From Enterococcus mundtii (GTDB lineage Bacteria; Bacillota; Bacilli; Lactobacillales; Enterococcaceae): a stretch of DNA of 64,000 nucleotides. The position numbers and the translations under genes were made by a program. The stretch lies in the NCBI RefSeq assembly GCF_003957375.1, contig NZ_CP025473.1, positions 124,001-188,000 on the forward strand. The letters are read 5' to 3'. Positions 53,248 to 61,720 of the stretch are shown here, piece after piece. Positions within the stretch are counted from its first letter, which is position 1. Each line of letters begins with the position of its first letter. The notes under the pieces are model-generated. The model saw only the letters and a program-made list of their open reading frames with translations. It ran no database searches and had not been told where the DNA came from.

Positions 53248-53964
53248 ATGCGGTTAGATAAATTAATAGAAAAAGAATTAGAAACGTCACGTAAAGAAAT
53301 GAAACGACTTTTTGCGATGAAACTCGTACGTATCGATGGTAAAGTGGAACAGAAACAGAATCGTAATGTGGATAGTTTGCTTCACTGTATCGAAGTGGAT
53401 GGCGTAAAGCTACATACAAATGAAGTATACTTTATGCTGAATAAACCGAAAAGAGCAGTAACAGCGGTGACAGACATGCACAAAACGACTGTTATCGATT
53501 TGTTGGCTTCAGCCGACCGCACCCAGCCTTTGTATCCAGTGGGGCGATTAGATCGTGATACAACAGGGTTATCGCTAATCACTTCAAATGGACAATTAGG
53601 CTATGAAATGTTACTGCCTGAGAAGAAAGTGAAGAAAACATACGTAGCAGTCGTCAATGAACAAGTGACAGAAGATGATCAAGTTGCTTTTGAAAAAGGG
53701 ATCATCTTTGATAGTGGCTATCAGTGTTTGCCAGCCCATCTAGAAGTCTTGGATATCCAACAAGGTCAAAGTATCGTACGCCTGACGATCCAAGAAGGAA
53801 AATTCCACCAAGTGAAAAAAATGTTTTTGGCTTATGGAAAAAAAGTGACTGCGTTACAACGTATCAGCATGGGCCCATTACAGTTAGATCCACATTTAGC
53901 TGAAGGTTCATATCGTTCATTGACGTTAGACGAACTAAAAAAACTGAAAAAATATTTTAAATAG
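53248..53964 (+). CDS. rRNA pseudouridine synthase, RsuA family
   Basis: 238-residue enzyme that converts a uridine of rRNA to pseudouridine. The N-terminal S4-like RNA-binding domain is MRLDKLIEKELETSRKEMKR. The catalytic domain has the motif GRLDRDTTGLSLIT near 98-111, whose first Asp is the catalytic residue, and the closing block EGKFHQVKKMF near 183. AGGAGAGGAAGCAGTT precedes the ATG. The RsuA-type length suggests the small-subunit site. Confidence 0.9.
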   Translation: MRLDKLIEKELETSRKEMKRLFAMKLVRIDGKVEQKQNRNVDSLLHCIEVDGVKLHTNEVYFMLNKPKRAVTAVTDMHKTTVIDLLASADRTQPLYPVGRLDRDTTGLSLITSNGQLGYEMLLPEKKVKKTYVAVVNEQVTEDDQVAFEKGIIFDSGYQCLPAHLEVLDIQQGQSIVRLTIQEGKFHQVKKMFLAYGKKVTALQRISMGPLQLDPHLAEGSYRSLTLDELKKLKKYFK

Positions 53965-53983
53965 AAGAAAATAGGAGAATCAG

Positions 53984-54679
53984 ATGAAATATCATACATT
54001 ATTATTTGACGTAGACGATACGTTGTTAGATTTTCAACAAACAGAAACAGAAGCCTTGCACCAACTCTTTGCGGAACAAGGCATTGAACTGACACCAGAG
54101 ATCAGAACAAGTTATAAAGCATTGAATCATCATTTATGGCGAGAATTTGAAAAGGGGCAGATGACAAGAGATGAAGTGACAGGCAACCGCTTTGGTCTGT
54201 TGTTCCAACAGTTCGGCAAGACCGTAGATAGCCAAGCGATGGATCAACGGTATCGACATTATTTGAATCAGGGCCATCATTGGATTCCTGGAAGCCATGA
54301 ATTACTGGAAGCAGTGTCAAGTGAAGCAGAACTTTATATAGTGACGAATGGAGTTTCTCAAACCCAACATCAACGATTAACAGATGCTCGGATGATTCAT
54401 TATTTTCGAGAAATTTTTGTCTCAGAAGCGATTGGCGCACAAAAGCCAATGAAGGCTTTTTTTGATCACGTGTTTGCTAATATTCCTGAGTTGGACAAAG
54501 AACGAACGGTTATTATCGGTGATTCACTGACTTCTGATATCAAAGGTGGAAATGAAGCAGGGATCGATACGATCTGGTTCAATAAAAATAAGTTGCCTGA
54601 AATACCAGAGATCCAACCAACCTATCGGATTGATTCTTTAGAAGAACTTTACCCGCTCTTGGAAATCTCACCTCATTAA
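53984..54679 (+). CDS. YjjG/YfnB family HAD phosphatase
   Basis: 231-residue HAD hydrolase of the noncanonical pyrimidine nucleotidase group. Motif I FDVDDTLLDF is at residues 8-17, motif II VTNGVSQTQHQRL near 119, and motif III/IV IGDSLTSDIKGGNEAG near 176-191. It probably cleans up modified nucleotides. AATAGGAGAATCAG precedes the ATG. It lies 19 bases after the pseudouridine synthase and is likely co-transcribed. Confidence 0.88.
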   Translation: MKYHTLLFDVDDTLLDFQQTETEALHQLFAEQGIELTPEIRTSYKALNHHLWREFEKGQMTRDEVTGNRFGLLFQQFGKTVDSQAMDQRYRHYLNQGHHWIPGSHELLEAVSSEAELYIVTNGVSQTQHQRLTDARMIHYFREIFVSEAIGAQKPMKAFFDHVFANIPELDKERTVIIGDSLTSDIKGGNEAGIDTIWFNKNKLPEIPEIQPTYRIDSLEELYPLLEISPH

Positions 54680-54692
54680 TTTTCAGAAAAAT
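54678..54692. promoter_or_regulatory. Near-consensus CodY box
   Basis: AATTTTCAGAAAAAT matches the CodY consensus at 14 of 15 bases. It overlaps the stop of the YjjG gene and lies 70 bases before udk. Confidence 0.4.
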
Positions 54693-54762
54693 AGTGCATT
54701 TTCCTTTTTTTTCGCTATAATAGATTAGAATGAAAAAACGGATATGAAAGAGGTTTTAGTCA

Positions 54763-55392
54763 ATGACAAAAAGCAAGCCAATTATCATTGGTGTGACGGG
54801 CGGATCGGGAAGCGGAAAGACAAGCGTCAGCCGAGGGATTTTTAGTCACTTTCCAGACCACTCCATCATGATGCTTGAACAAGATTCTTACTATAAAGAT
54901 CAAAGTCATCTTAGCTTTGAAGAACGGTTGAATACAAACTACGATCATCCTTTTGCCTTTGATAATGAACTGCTGATCCAGCACGTTGAAAAACTACTGA
55001 ACTATGAAGCCATTGAAAAACCAGTCTATGATTATGTTGCCCATACGAGAAGTCAAGCAACAATCATCCAAGAACCAAAAGAAGTGATTATTTTGGAAGG
55101 TATCTTGATTTTAGAAGACGAGCGTTTACGTGATTTGATGGATATCAAGATCTATGTAGATACAGACGATGACATTCGGATCATTCGCCGGATCAAACGT
55201 GATATGGAAGAGCGCGGCCGTACCTTAGATTCTGTGATCGAACAATATTTAACAGTCGTTAAGCCGATGTATCATCAGTTTATTGAACCAACAAAACGTT
55301 ACGCTGATATTATCGTCCCAGAAGGTGGCGAAAATCACGTAGCTATCGACTTGATCACAACGAAAGTTGCTAGTTTTTTGAATCATCAGTAA
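54763..55392 (+). CDS. udk: Uridine kinase
   Basis: 209-residue kinase phosphorylating uridine and cytidine in pyrimidine salvage. The P-loop [12 protein letters not shown] is at residues 9-20, then [22 protein letters not shown]-like substrate loops replaced here by [15 protein letters not shown], and [21 protein letters not shown] near 145-165. AAAGAGGTTTTAGTCA precedes the ATG. Stand-alone gene with its own promoter region. Confidence 0.95.
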   Translation: MTKSKPIIIGVTGGSGSGKTSVSRGIFSHFPDHSIMMLEQDSYYKDQSHLSFEERLNTNYDHPFAFDNELLIQHVEKLLNYEAIEKPVYDYVAHTRSQATIIQEPKEVIILEGILILEDERLRDLMDIKIYVDTDDDIRIIRRIKRDMEERGRTLDSVIEQYLTVVKPMYHQFIEPTKRYADIIVPEGGENHVAIDLITTKVASFLNHQ

Positions 55393-55442
55393 AAAGATGA
55401 GAACAGATGTTAGAACTGAAGTAGCTGTTATGCCTATCTTCT

Positions 55443-55601
55443 AAAACCAAATAAACGGTGTTTTATAAGTAACTTCTGTGGGTAACAAGCCATAAAGGAA
55501 GTGCTCAAATCCGAGAAATAAGCGTGAAAAACCGAAAATTTCCTTTGAATTTTTGGGGTTTTACGCTTATTTCTGAAGGAGCTACTTCACGTTGTTTATT
55601 C
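55443..55601. repeat. Palindromic repeat related to the 118-bp units
   Basis: The left end AAATAAACGGTGTTTTATAA resembles GATAAACGGTGTTCAAGAA of unit 2. AAGTA/TACTT outer stem, 4-base bulge GAGC and CTTC/GAAG inner stem copy the unit architecture with other bases. The central AATAAGCG/CGCTTATT arm (55517-55524/55564-55571) may act as the udk terminator. The rest of 55393-55723 shows no gene. Confidence 0.6.
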
Positions 55602-55723
55602 GGGATTAGGAGGCACCAGAGGATCAAGCTTCTGTTGCTCGAAGTTACATACGACAATTTTGTAGTTGTTCGTTACTTGTTCTTTTATAAAACATAGAAA
55701 AATGAAAAGTGTAGGAGAAGCAT

Positions 55724-56326
55724 ATGGCTGAGAAGAAAACATGGGTACATAGAACCATCCAAGTCGCACCACTCGTTGGATTAAGTATTTTTTTCATATT
55801 GATCATGTATGGCTATCGACATGGCATCTTTCAATCAGCAGATTCTTTGCAACAATTCATGCAACAGTTTGGGAGCTATGCGATCATTTTATTTATTCTT
55901 ATCCAAATCATCCAAGTGATCATTCCGATTCTGCCAGGAGGGATTTCTTCTGTTGCAGGGATGTTGATGTTTGGAAATGTCTTTGGGTTGCTGTATAGTT
56001 GTATTGGCTTGATTATTGGTGAAGCAATCGGCTTTTTATTTGTGCGTTATTATGGTACGAGTTTTGTCCGTTTTATCTTATCACCAAAAAAATTCCGGAA
56101 ATTTGAACAGCTAGTCATTGAAAAAACAAACAATATCAAAAAGGTATTGATCGTTACCTTACTTTTACCTTTTGCGCCAGATGATTTGATTTGTCTCGTT
56201 GCTGGATTGACGAAGCTTTCATTTAGAGAATACATGCAAATTGTTATTCTTTTAAAACCTTGGTCGGTCGCTGTATATAGTATGATCATGTTGTTTTTAT
56301 TCCAGCAAGCACAAGGGCATTTTTAG
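55724..56326 (+). CDS. TVP38/TMEM64 family membrane protein
   Basis: 200-residue integral membrane protein of the DedA-like (SNARE-associated) family. PILPGGISSVAGMLMFGNVFG near 67-87 and the charged half-helix FAPDDLICLVAGLTKLSFREYM near 150 are typical. Such proteins are thought to move lipids across the membrane. GTAGGAGAAGCAT precedes the ATG. A GNAT gene follows after 22 bases. Confidence 0.88.
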   Translation: MAEKKTWVHRTIQVAPLVGLSIFFILIMYGYRHGIFQSADSLQQFMQQFGSYAIILFILIQIIQVIIPILPGGISSVAGMLMFGNVFGLLYSCIGLIIGEAIGFLFVRYYGTSFVRFILSPKKFRKFEQLVIEKTNNIKKVLIVTLLLPFAPDDLICLVAGLTKLSFREYMQIVILLKPWSVAVYSMIMLFLFQQAQGHF

Positions 56327-56348
56327 TTCATTGAATGGAGGAAGTAAA

Positions 56349-56840
56349 ATGTTGGAGAAAGTAGTAGTAACTGAAAAAGAACTCGATGAACTCGTGACAG
56401 TGATCCATGAAATATGGCCCGAAGCCTTTACGCCGATTATCGGTCAAAAGCAAGTCGCTTATATGTTGGAGACGTATCAATCGAAAAAACAGATCGGAAA
56501 AGAATGTGCAGCAGGGGTCAACTATTTCTTATTGAAGCTAGAGGGGAGAACGATTGGCTATACTGCTTATGAAAAAATGGGTTCTTCGATCTATTTAAGT
56601 AAACTCTATATTCTTCGAGAAGTACGAGGGAAAGGTTTGACCTCTGAAGTCTTTCATTGGTACGAACAACTAGCAAAAGAAACAGAAGCACAGGAGATTT
56701 TCTTGCGTGTCAATCAAGGAAATCAACAAGCAATCGCAGTCTATCAACATCAGGGATTTGTCATTGAGGGAGAATTGATCAGCGATATTGGCGAAGGATT
56801 TCAAATGGTTGATTATAAAATGAAAAAAAGACTCGCATAA
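56349..56840 (+). CDS. GNAT family N-acetyltransferase
   Basis: 163-residue acetyltransferase with the acetyl-CoA-binding turn REVRGKGLTSEVFHW near 95-109 and the C-terminal NQGNQQAIAVYQHQGFVIEG block. GAATGGAGGAAGTAAA precedes the ATG at 56349; the longer frame starts inside that ribosome site. The substrate is unknown. Probably co-transcribed with the TVP38 gene. Confidence 0.85.
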   Translation: MLEKVVVTEKELDELVTVIHEIWPEAFTPIIGQKQVAYMLETYQSKKQIGKECAAGVNYFLLKLEGRTIGYTAYEKMGSSIYLSKLYILREVRGKGLTSEVFHWYEQLAKETEAQEIFLRVNQGNQQAIAVYQHQGFVIEGELISDIGEGFQMVDYKMKKRLA

Positions 56841-56867
56841 AATGGTTGCTTGTGTTAAAGTATACGT

Positions 56868-57103
56868 TATGCGACGGGTCGAGAAGATCTCTGAACGTTA
56901 GAGGTCTAATTGATTTTGGCGGCACATGATCCACGGATCACCTACCGGATGTAGGCGTGCTGGACAAGACTTTTGTGGAGAAGGACTTGTCTGTCTGATT
57001 CTTTCAGGCACCAGTGAGTGGCGAACAGAAATGTTCAGCACTCAAAAAAAGCAGGGATTCCCAAATTTGCTAGTCAAATTTTGTGGAGTTCCTGCTTTTT
57101 TGT
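56868..57103 (+). ncRNA. Candidate structured RNA, about 230 bases
   Basis: Behind an extended -10 box (TGTTAAAGT, 56853-56861) comes a gene-free stretch with a chain of clean hairpins: 56885-56892/56900-56907, TGATCC 56927-56932/56935-56940, CCTAC 56941-56945/56951-56955, GACAAG 56963-56968/56986-56991 and GAACA 57023-57027/57032-57036. A strong terminator ends it. It is not an RNase P, SRP or tmRNA by eye. It could be a stand-alone RNA such as 6S, or a riboswitch for the next gene. Confidence 0.45.
57047..57103 (+). terminator. Terminator of the candidate RNA
   Basis: AAAAAGCAGG pairs with CCTGCTTTTT and AAATTTG with CAAATTT inside, followed by T residues. Confidence 0.85.
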
Positions 57104-57137
57104 CTATCGGTTGGCTGCGGATCAGTGTGCTGCTTCC

Positions 57138-57157
57138 ACAACCTCTATAGGGTGTTG
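57138..57157. repeat. Relic of the ACAACCT repeat boundary
   Basis: TGCTTCCACAACCTCTATA and the following GGGTGTTGGCTGC resemble the right and left ends of the 118-bp units; the preceding AGTGTGCTG can pair with CAGCACT at 57036. Confidence 0.3.
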
Positions 57158-57273
57158 GCTGCTTTGCTCCTATGGTATAATCAGTTTTGTACCTACAGAC
57201 ATGTGAGTATGCCTATAGAGATGATACGTTGACATGACAAGTAACTCATGTTTAACACGTAAGGAGTTTTTAT

Positions 57274-58647
57274 ATGATTGATAAAATCAAACGATTTGGG
57301 CGGAACTTTACCCAGACGACACCTTTTATTTTGAGTAATACGGTTATCTTGGTGCCGTATCTGTTATTTTTAAGTTTGAGTGATGGGAACCAATGGTTAT
57401 CGATTTTACCCTTCACTTTGTTCTATACCTTTCGGATGACAGGTCTGTTTTTAGTTAGTAGTATTCGCTTTGGTTTGGATAGTTATACCTTGTTGATGAT
57501 TTCTTTATTGATGGGTGGCGCAGGTTCGTTGATCGGGATTTTTGGCGTCCTTTATTTCCCGTTGTATTATCTGTCAAGTGTACTTTTAGGACTAAGTGCG
57601 GCATGGCTGATCCCCACAAATATCACAGTGAATTACCATGAAAAACAACAGGGATTCACGAACATGTCAGCAAATAAATTTCCATTTGCGATCCTGTTGT
57701 TGCTTGTTTTGTTTCGGGTGATCGAGCTTCCCGGGCCGACACAAGTCGTGATGACATTAGCGTTATATACATTGTTCTACATTATGGCATACCATACGAT
57801 CAGTCATTATCCTCGCTATGAATTGGATTTTAAAGAGATGAAGTCGAATGTGGTAGCTACCAAAGAGTTGCTTTTATTTATTGGCTTTTTCGTTTTATTG
57901 TTTCTTTTGAGAAATGCTCGTTTGTTGATTGATCCTGCATTATTTGATGTAGCAATCTATGGATTTATGCTGTTGTTTCTATTTGCAGCTTTTTATCTGG
58001 GAAGGGCTAGAAAGCAGTGGAAATTACCCACTTGGTTAAATAGTTTTACTTTTCTGAATGGCATGTTAGGTAATTTTCTTTTTTTATTCGGGACACTTTA
58101 TATCGGCCGCGTCTATGGTTTCGACTATTTAGGCGTATATATGTATTTACCTTATATTGCAGGCATGGTGTTAGCCAAAATCATTGGCAATCAAGCAATC
58201 CAGATTCCCACGATCGAACCAGTCCTCATTCAATTAGCTGGATTATTTAGTTCGTTGATGGTTCTGTTACTTCCGCAAATCGGCTTTGTGGTTGGCTTAT
58301 TCTTATTAAGTTTTTGGCACGCGGTAGTAGGCAGTTGGTTGAATCGTACGTATTATGAGATCGATACAGAAATACCGATGGATAATCGTGTGATCAAAAA
58401 GTTTACGACACAAAATAAAGGAAGTGTGACCCATCAATTTTTATTGATGTCATTGCTGTTAGTGATGGCACGATGGTTGGACGAACCTGTGAGTGTATTG
58501 CTCCAATTGACTGGGAGTCTGAGCGTACCAAATGCGATGCTCCAATTGTTAGTTTACGTAAAATGGATAAATGTCAGTGTATTGATCCTTGGAGTAATCA
58601 CTGTTTATCTTTTATGGAGGAAAGAACATGCAAAAAATATTCATTGA
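57274..58647 (+). CDS. Uncharacterised 12-helix membrane protein (MFS-like)
   Basis: 457 residues with about 12 hydrophobic helices and short loops, beginning MIDKIKRFGRNFTQTTPFIL. The layout is that of a transporter but I see no clear major-facilitator signature. TAAGGAGTTTTTAT precedes the ATG. A TATAAT with extended TGG lies about 100 bases upstream (57174-57179). Its 3' end overlaps the yaiI-like gene by 20 bases. Function unknown. Confidence 0.65.
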   Translation: MIDKIKRFGRNFTQTTPFILSNTVILVPYLLFLSLSDGNQWLSILPFTLFYTFRMTGLFLVSSIRFGLDSYTLLMISLLMGGAGSLIGIFGVLYFPLYYLSSVLLGLSAAWLIPTNITVNYHEKQQGFTNMSANKFPFAILLLLVLFRVIELPGPTQVVMTLALYTLFYIMAYHTISHYPRYELDFKEMKSNVVATKELLLFIGFFVLLFLLRNARLLIDPALFDVAIYGFMLLFLFAAFYLGRARKQWKLPTWLNSFTFLNGMLGNFLFLFGTLYIGRVYGFDYLGVYMYLPYIAGMVLAKIIGNQAIQIPTIEPVLIQLAGLFSSLMVLLLPQIGFVVGLFLLSFWHAVVGSWLNRTYYEIDTEIPMDNRVIKKFTTQNKGSVTHQFLLMSLLLVMARWLDEPVSVLLQLTGSLSVPNAMLQLLVYVKWINVSVLILGVITVYLLWRKEHAKNIH

Positions 58648-59074
58648 TGGTGACGGCTCCCCAGTGAAAAATGACGTGATTGAAATTGCGGCATCTTTTC
58701 AATTAGAGGTGATGATCGTGACAAGTGTCGATCACTATACCAATAAAGAGTATCCAAGCGATGTACAGTTTGTATACGTCGATAAAGGGGCAGATAGTGC
58801 AGATTATAAAATCGTCGGACTGATCAAAAAAGGTGATTTTTTGATCACTCAAGATTATGGCTTAGCTTCATTGGTCTTACCTAAAGGTGTTCGAGTCTTT
58901 CATCAATCGGGAAAGGAATTTGATGCCACGAACATTGATGGATTATTAGAACAACGTTATCAGAGCAGTAAGTTGAGAAAAGCGGGCATTCGGACGAAAG
59001 GGCCGAAGCCTTTCACTCATGAAGATCACCAAAGGTTTAAAGAAGTGTTGATCCGAGCGCTTGAAGAAATTTGA
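58628..59074 (+). CDS. YaiI/YqxD family protein (DUF188)
   Basis: 148-residue UPF0178 protein with a PIN-like fold. IFIDGDGSPVKNDVIEIA at residues 4-21, the DKGADSADYKIV block near 52, QDYGLASLVLPKG near 77 and RTKGPKPFTHEDHQRF near the C terminus are conserved. A ribosome site GGAGGAAAGAAC precedes the ATG. Biochemical function unknown. It overlaps the membrane-protein gene, so they are co-translated. Confidence 0.9.
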   Translation: MQKIFIDGDGSPVKNDVIEIAASFQLEVMIVTSVDHYTNKEYPSDVQFVYVDKGADSADYKIVGLIKKGDFLITQDYGLASLVLPKGVRVFHQSGKEFDATNIDGLLEQRYQSSKLRKAGIRTKGPKPFTHEDHQRFKEVLIRALEEI

Positions 59075-59088
59075 ATAGAATATAAAAT

Positions 59089-59136
59089 AGGTGAACATTG
59101 TTTCTAACTAAACAGAAGCGGAGTTCATCTTTTTTA
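59089..59136 (+). terminator. Weak terminator after the DUF188 gene
   Basis: AGGTGAAC pairs with GTTCATCT (one G-U) and a T run follows. Confidence 0.5.
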
Positions 59137-59249
59137 TTGCTAAAATAAGTACGATATCTTTGATTGATTCTATAACAAAAGATATAATTATGAAGATTAT
59201 TTAATTATATAATCATATATTTTTAACCAAAAAGAAGGGAGTGCAGAAA

Positions 59250-59615
59250 ATGAAACATGTGAAGGCGTTGGTGGTAAAAGCAATCATGATCTGGGCGATT
59301 TTGTGGATCGTTTTAACGGGACTGTATGGTGTTAGTTTCATGGATTCAACGATTGTCGGAGTAATCATTGTTGTCATGATCTATGTAGTAGGTGATTTGT
59401 TGATTTTACGAAAAGTAGGAAATATCGCGGCTACAATTGCAGATGCTGGTTCAGCTGCAGCCATTCTATGGTTATATCTTTATTTTATGAACGATATGAC
59501 GGATATTTGGATGAAGGCTTTAGTACCGGCGGTATTGATCGGGATTGCTGAATGGTTCTTCCATAAGTGGTTGCTCTCACAAAGAATCGTACCAGATGAA
59601 CGAAAAATGAAATAA
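59250..59615 (+). CDS. DUF2512 family membrane protein
   Basis: 121-residue protein with four membrane helices. ALVVKAIMIWAILWIVLTGL, GDLLILRKVGNIAATIADAG and GIAEWFFHKWLL fit the DUF2512 family found mainly in bacilli, function unknown. ATG at 59250 behind AAGGGAGTGCAGAAA; the GTG three codons earlier lies inside that ribosome site. Confidence 0.8.
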   Translation: MKHVKALVVKAIMIWAILWIVLTGLYGVSFMDSTIVGVIIVVMIYVVGDLLILRKVGNIAATIADAGSAAAILWLYLYFMNDMTDIWMKALVPAVLIGIAEWFFHKWLLSQRIVPDERKMK

Positions 59616-59745
59616 TCAAACAAAAAAAACTAACATTATCAAATAGATAGCGAGCAAAAGGCTACAGACTAAAAAACAGGAATAGTGCGTATCCTTAACT
59701 CTAATCATCCAGCAATGAGGTTGTGTCAAAAGTACACAGCTTAAA

Positions 59746-59801
59746 AAATAAACGAGAACATCCGAAAATAGTTTCATATTTTGGGATGTTTTCGCTTATT
59801 T
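59746..59801 (-). terminator. Terminator overlapping the 3' end of the UbiB-like gene
   Basis: Long stem AAATAAACGAGAACATCC/GGGATGTTTTCGCTTATTT with one bulge; the stop codon of the minus-strand gene (59798-59796) lies within it. Confidence 0.7.
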
Positions 59802-61541
59802 TCGTCTTTTTTTATAATAGTTGATCAGTGTATCAATGGCTAAAAAGAGAATGACCACAGCTGCGATCGTATACGTGAATATACCTAATAGTGTAATAAA
59901 ATTGATTTGATCGTCTGGTGCAGCTTGGACAAGCAACGAAGAGCCGACGATCAATGCGGCGAGTATCACACCAAATACTAAACGGTTCACCATACTTTCG
60001 ATCCGGTTCATCAGTTGGTCTTGCTTTTTTAGTTCCAAATTGATTTTTCCTTGTCCAGAACGCCAATTTTCTAGAAGGTGATAGACTTGCTGCGGGATTT
60101 TCGGTACGGTTTTGATACCATCGAGTATATCTAAGCCCGCTTGCTTCAAGGTTTCTTCGACAGAGAGATGTGCCAAGAAATAACGTTGTGCAATGGGCGT
60201 GGCGACTTCCATCAAAGAAACTTCAGGATCAAGGACACGAATCACTCCTTCTAATGTGCTAAACGCTTTAAGCAATAACGTGATATCACGATCGATTTGT
60301 AAGTTGTTCTGGTGGCAAATCGAGACGATCTGCGCAAAGACTTCTTGCAAGTCGATTTCTTCAAGGGAGAGGTCTAAATATTGCGTCAAAAAGTTAGCGA
60401 GTTGTTGATGGAATTCACCTTCATCAAAAGGCCCTTCTTGTTGACATAAGTTGATGACGGCTTTTTCAATACGGTAAATATCTCGTGTATAAATCGCTAA
60501 AACGATTTCCATCAGCTTTTGTCTTAGCGAAGCGGAGAGACTACCCATCATACCGAAATCAATATAACTGATTGTATATGGTTGCAATGGTTCAGTGACA
60601 GTAGCAGTCGTTTTGAAAGAAATCGAGCCTAGTTGTTTTTGGTGTTCTTTTGTGTCTGTCGTTACATTTTCTGAAAGTTCTTCAACGCTTAAAGGACGGA
60701 ACAATAAATTCCCAGGATGTGGATCGGCATGGAAAAAGCCATCGTCAAAGATTTGCTTCATAAAATGTTCGATCAATCGTTTAGCCACTTGTTGTTTCAA
60801 TTGAGTATTCGTAAGTCTCTCAATGAGACGTTCATCTGTTTCTTCAAGATTCATCAATTGGTTGAAGTTCTTTCCAGACATTTCTTCCATCACAATGACT
60901 TTTTTTGTGCAAAGTGCCTCATAGATTTTAGGGGATCTAATTTCATACCAATGGTTGTTTAGGTCATAGAAACGTGCGCCATTTTGACTTTCTTTGTAGA
61001 AGTCCAATTCGTTTGTCAATGAACGTTTGACTTCTTGCAACACACCTTTTAAATCGATGACGCTTGTTTCAGGAATATATTTGATCAAAGGAATCGCCCG
61101 TTCGAATAACTGTAAATCCATCATGATTTCCTTCGCAATATTTGGATGTTGGACTTTTACAACGACTGCATCACCATTCTTTAACGTTGCACGATGGGCT
61201 TGACCCATAGAGGCAGAAGCGAAAGGTGCTTTATTGAAGCTAGTAAAAATCGTTTCTAAGGATGCGTCTAATTCCTGTTCAATCGTTTTTTTCGTCGTGA
61301 CAAAGGGATCGCTTGGTACATTGTCTTGCAATGTTTTGAATGTCTTAGTAAACTCAGCAGAGAGTAAGTCATCACGTACAGAAAGCATTTGCCCAATTTT
61401 TATAAAGGTTGAGCCAAGTTCTTCAAAGGCTTTTTTTACTTGTTCAGGATTTTTTTGTTGGATCAGATTTGGCAGAACATTTTCTTTGATGAATACGTGA
61501 ATGATTTCTGCTAAGCGGCTTCGAGAAGTAGTTTTGGTCAT
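59796..61541 (-). CDS. AarF/UbiB family kinase-like protein
   Basis: 581-residue atypical kinase of the ABC1/UbiB family. GSTFIKIGQMLSVRDDLL near 42-59 is the diagnostic KxGQ segment; ASMGQAHRATLKNGDAVVVKV is the nucleotide loop and catalytic-type Lys; DGFFHADPHPGNLL near 260 and YIDFGMMGSLS near 310 complete the kinase core. Two helices at the C terminus anchor it to the membrane. In Gram-positives the role is unclear, perhaps isoprenoid lipid or membrane homeostasis. ATG start with AGGAGG in front. Confidence 0.9.
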   Translation of the reverse strand: MTKTTSRSRLAEIIHVFIKENVLPNLIQQKNPEQVKKAFEELGSTFIKIGQMLSVRDDLLSAEFTKTFKTLQDNVPSDPFVTTKKTIEQELDASLETIFTSFNKAPFASASMGQAHRATLKNGDAVVVKVQHPNIAKEIMMDLQLFERAIPLIKYIPETSVIDLKGVLQEVKRSLTNELDFYKESQNGARFYDLNNHWYEIRSPKIYEALCTKKVIVMEEMSGKNFNQLMNLEETDERLIERLTNTQLKQQVAKRLIEHFMKQIFDDGFFHADPHPGNLLFRPLSVEELSENVTTDTKEHQKQLGSISFKTTATVTEPLQPYTISYIDFGMMGSLSASLRQKLMEIVLAIYTRDIYRIEKAVINLCQQEGPFDEGEFHQQLANFLTQYLDLSLEEIDLQEVFAQIVSICHQNNLQIDRDITLLLKAFSTLEGVIRVLDPEVSLMEVATPIAQRYFLAHLSVEETLKQAGLDILDGIKTVPKIPQQVYHLLENWRSGQGKINLELKKQDQLMNRIESMVNRLVFGVILAALIVGSSLLVQAAPDDQINFITLLGIFTYTIAAVVILFLAIDTLINYYKKRRK

Positions 61542-61720
61542 AACTATGCCTCCTTTCTCTTATCATAACGATAAAGAAAAAAAGCGACAACTATTCCGCT
61601 GTTTTTTTGAATAAAATGACATGTACTTCACCTTTTTTCAAATAAGCTGTTTGCATCTTTTGTTTTTGTGCTAAAATATGAAGTAAAAATGAATGATATC
61701 GAATACAGGAGGAAAATCTT

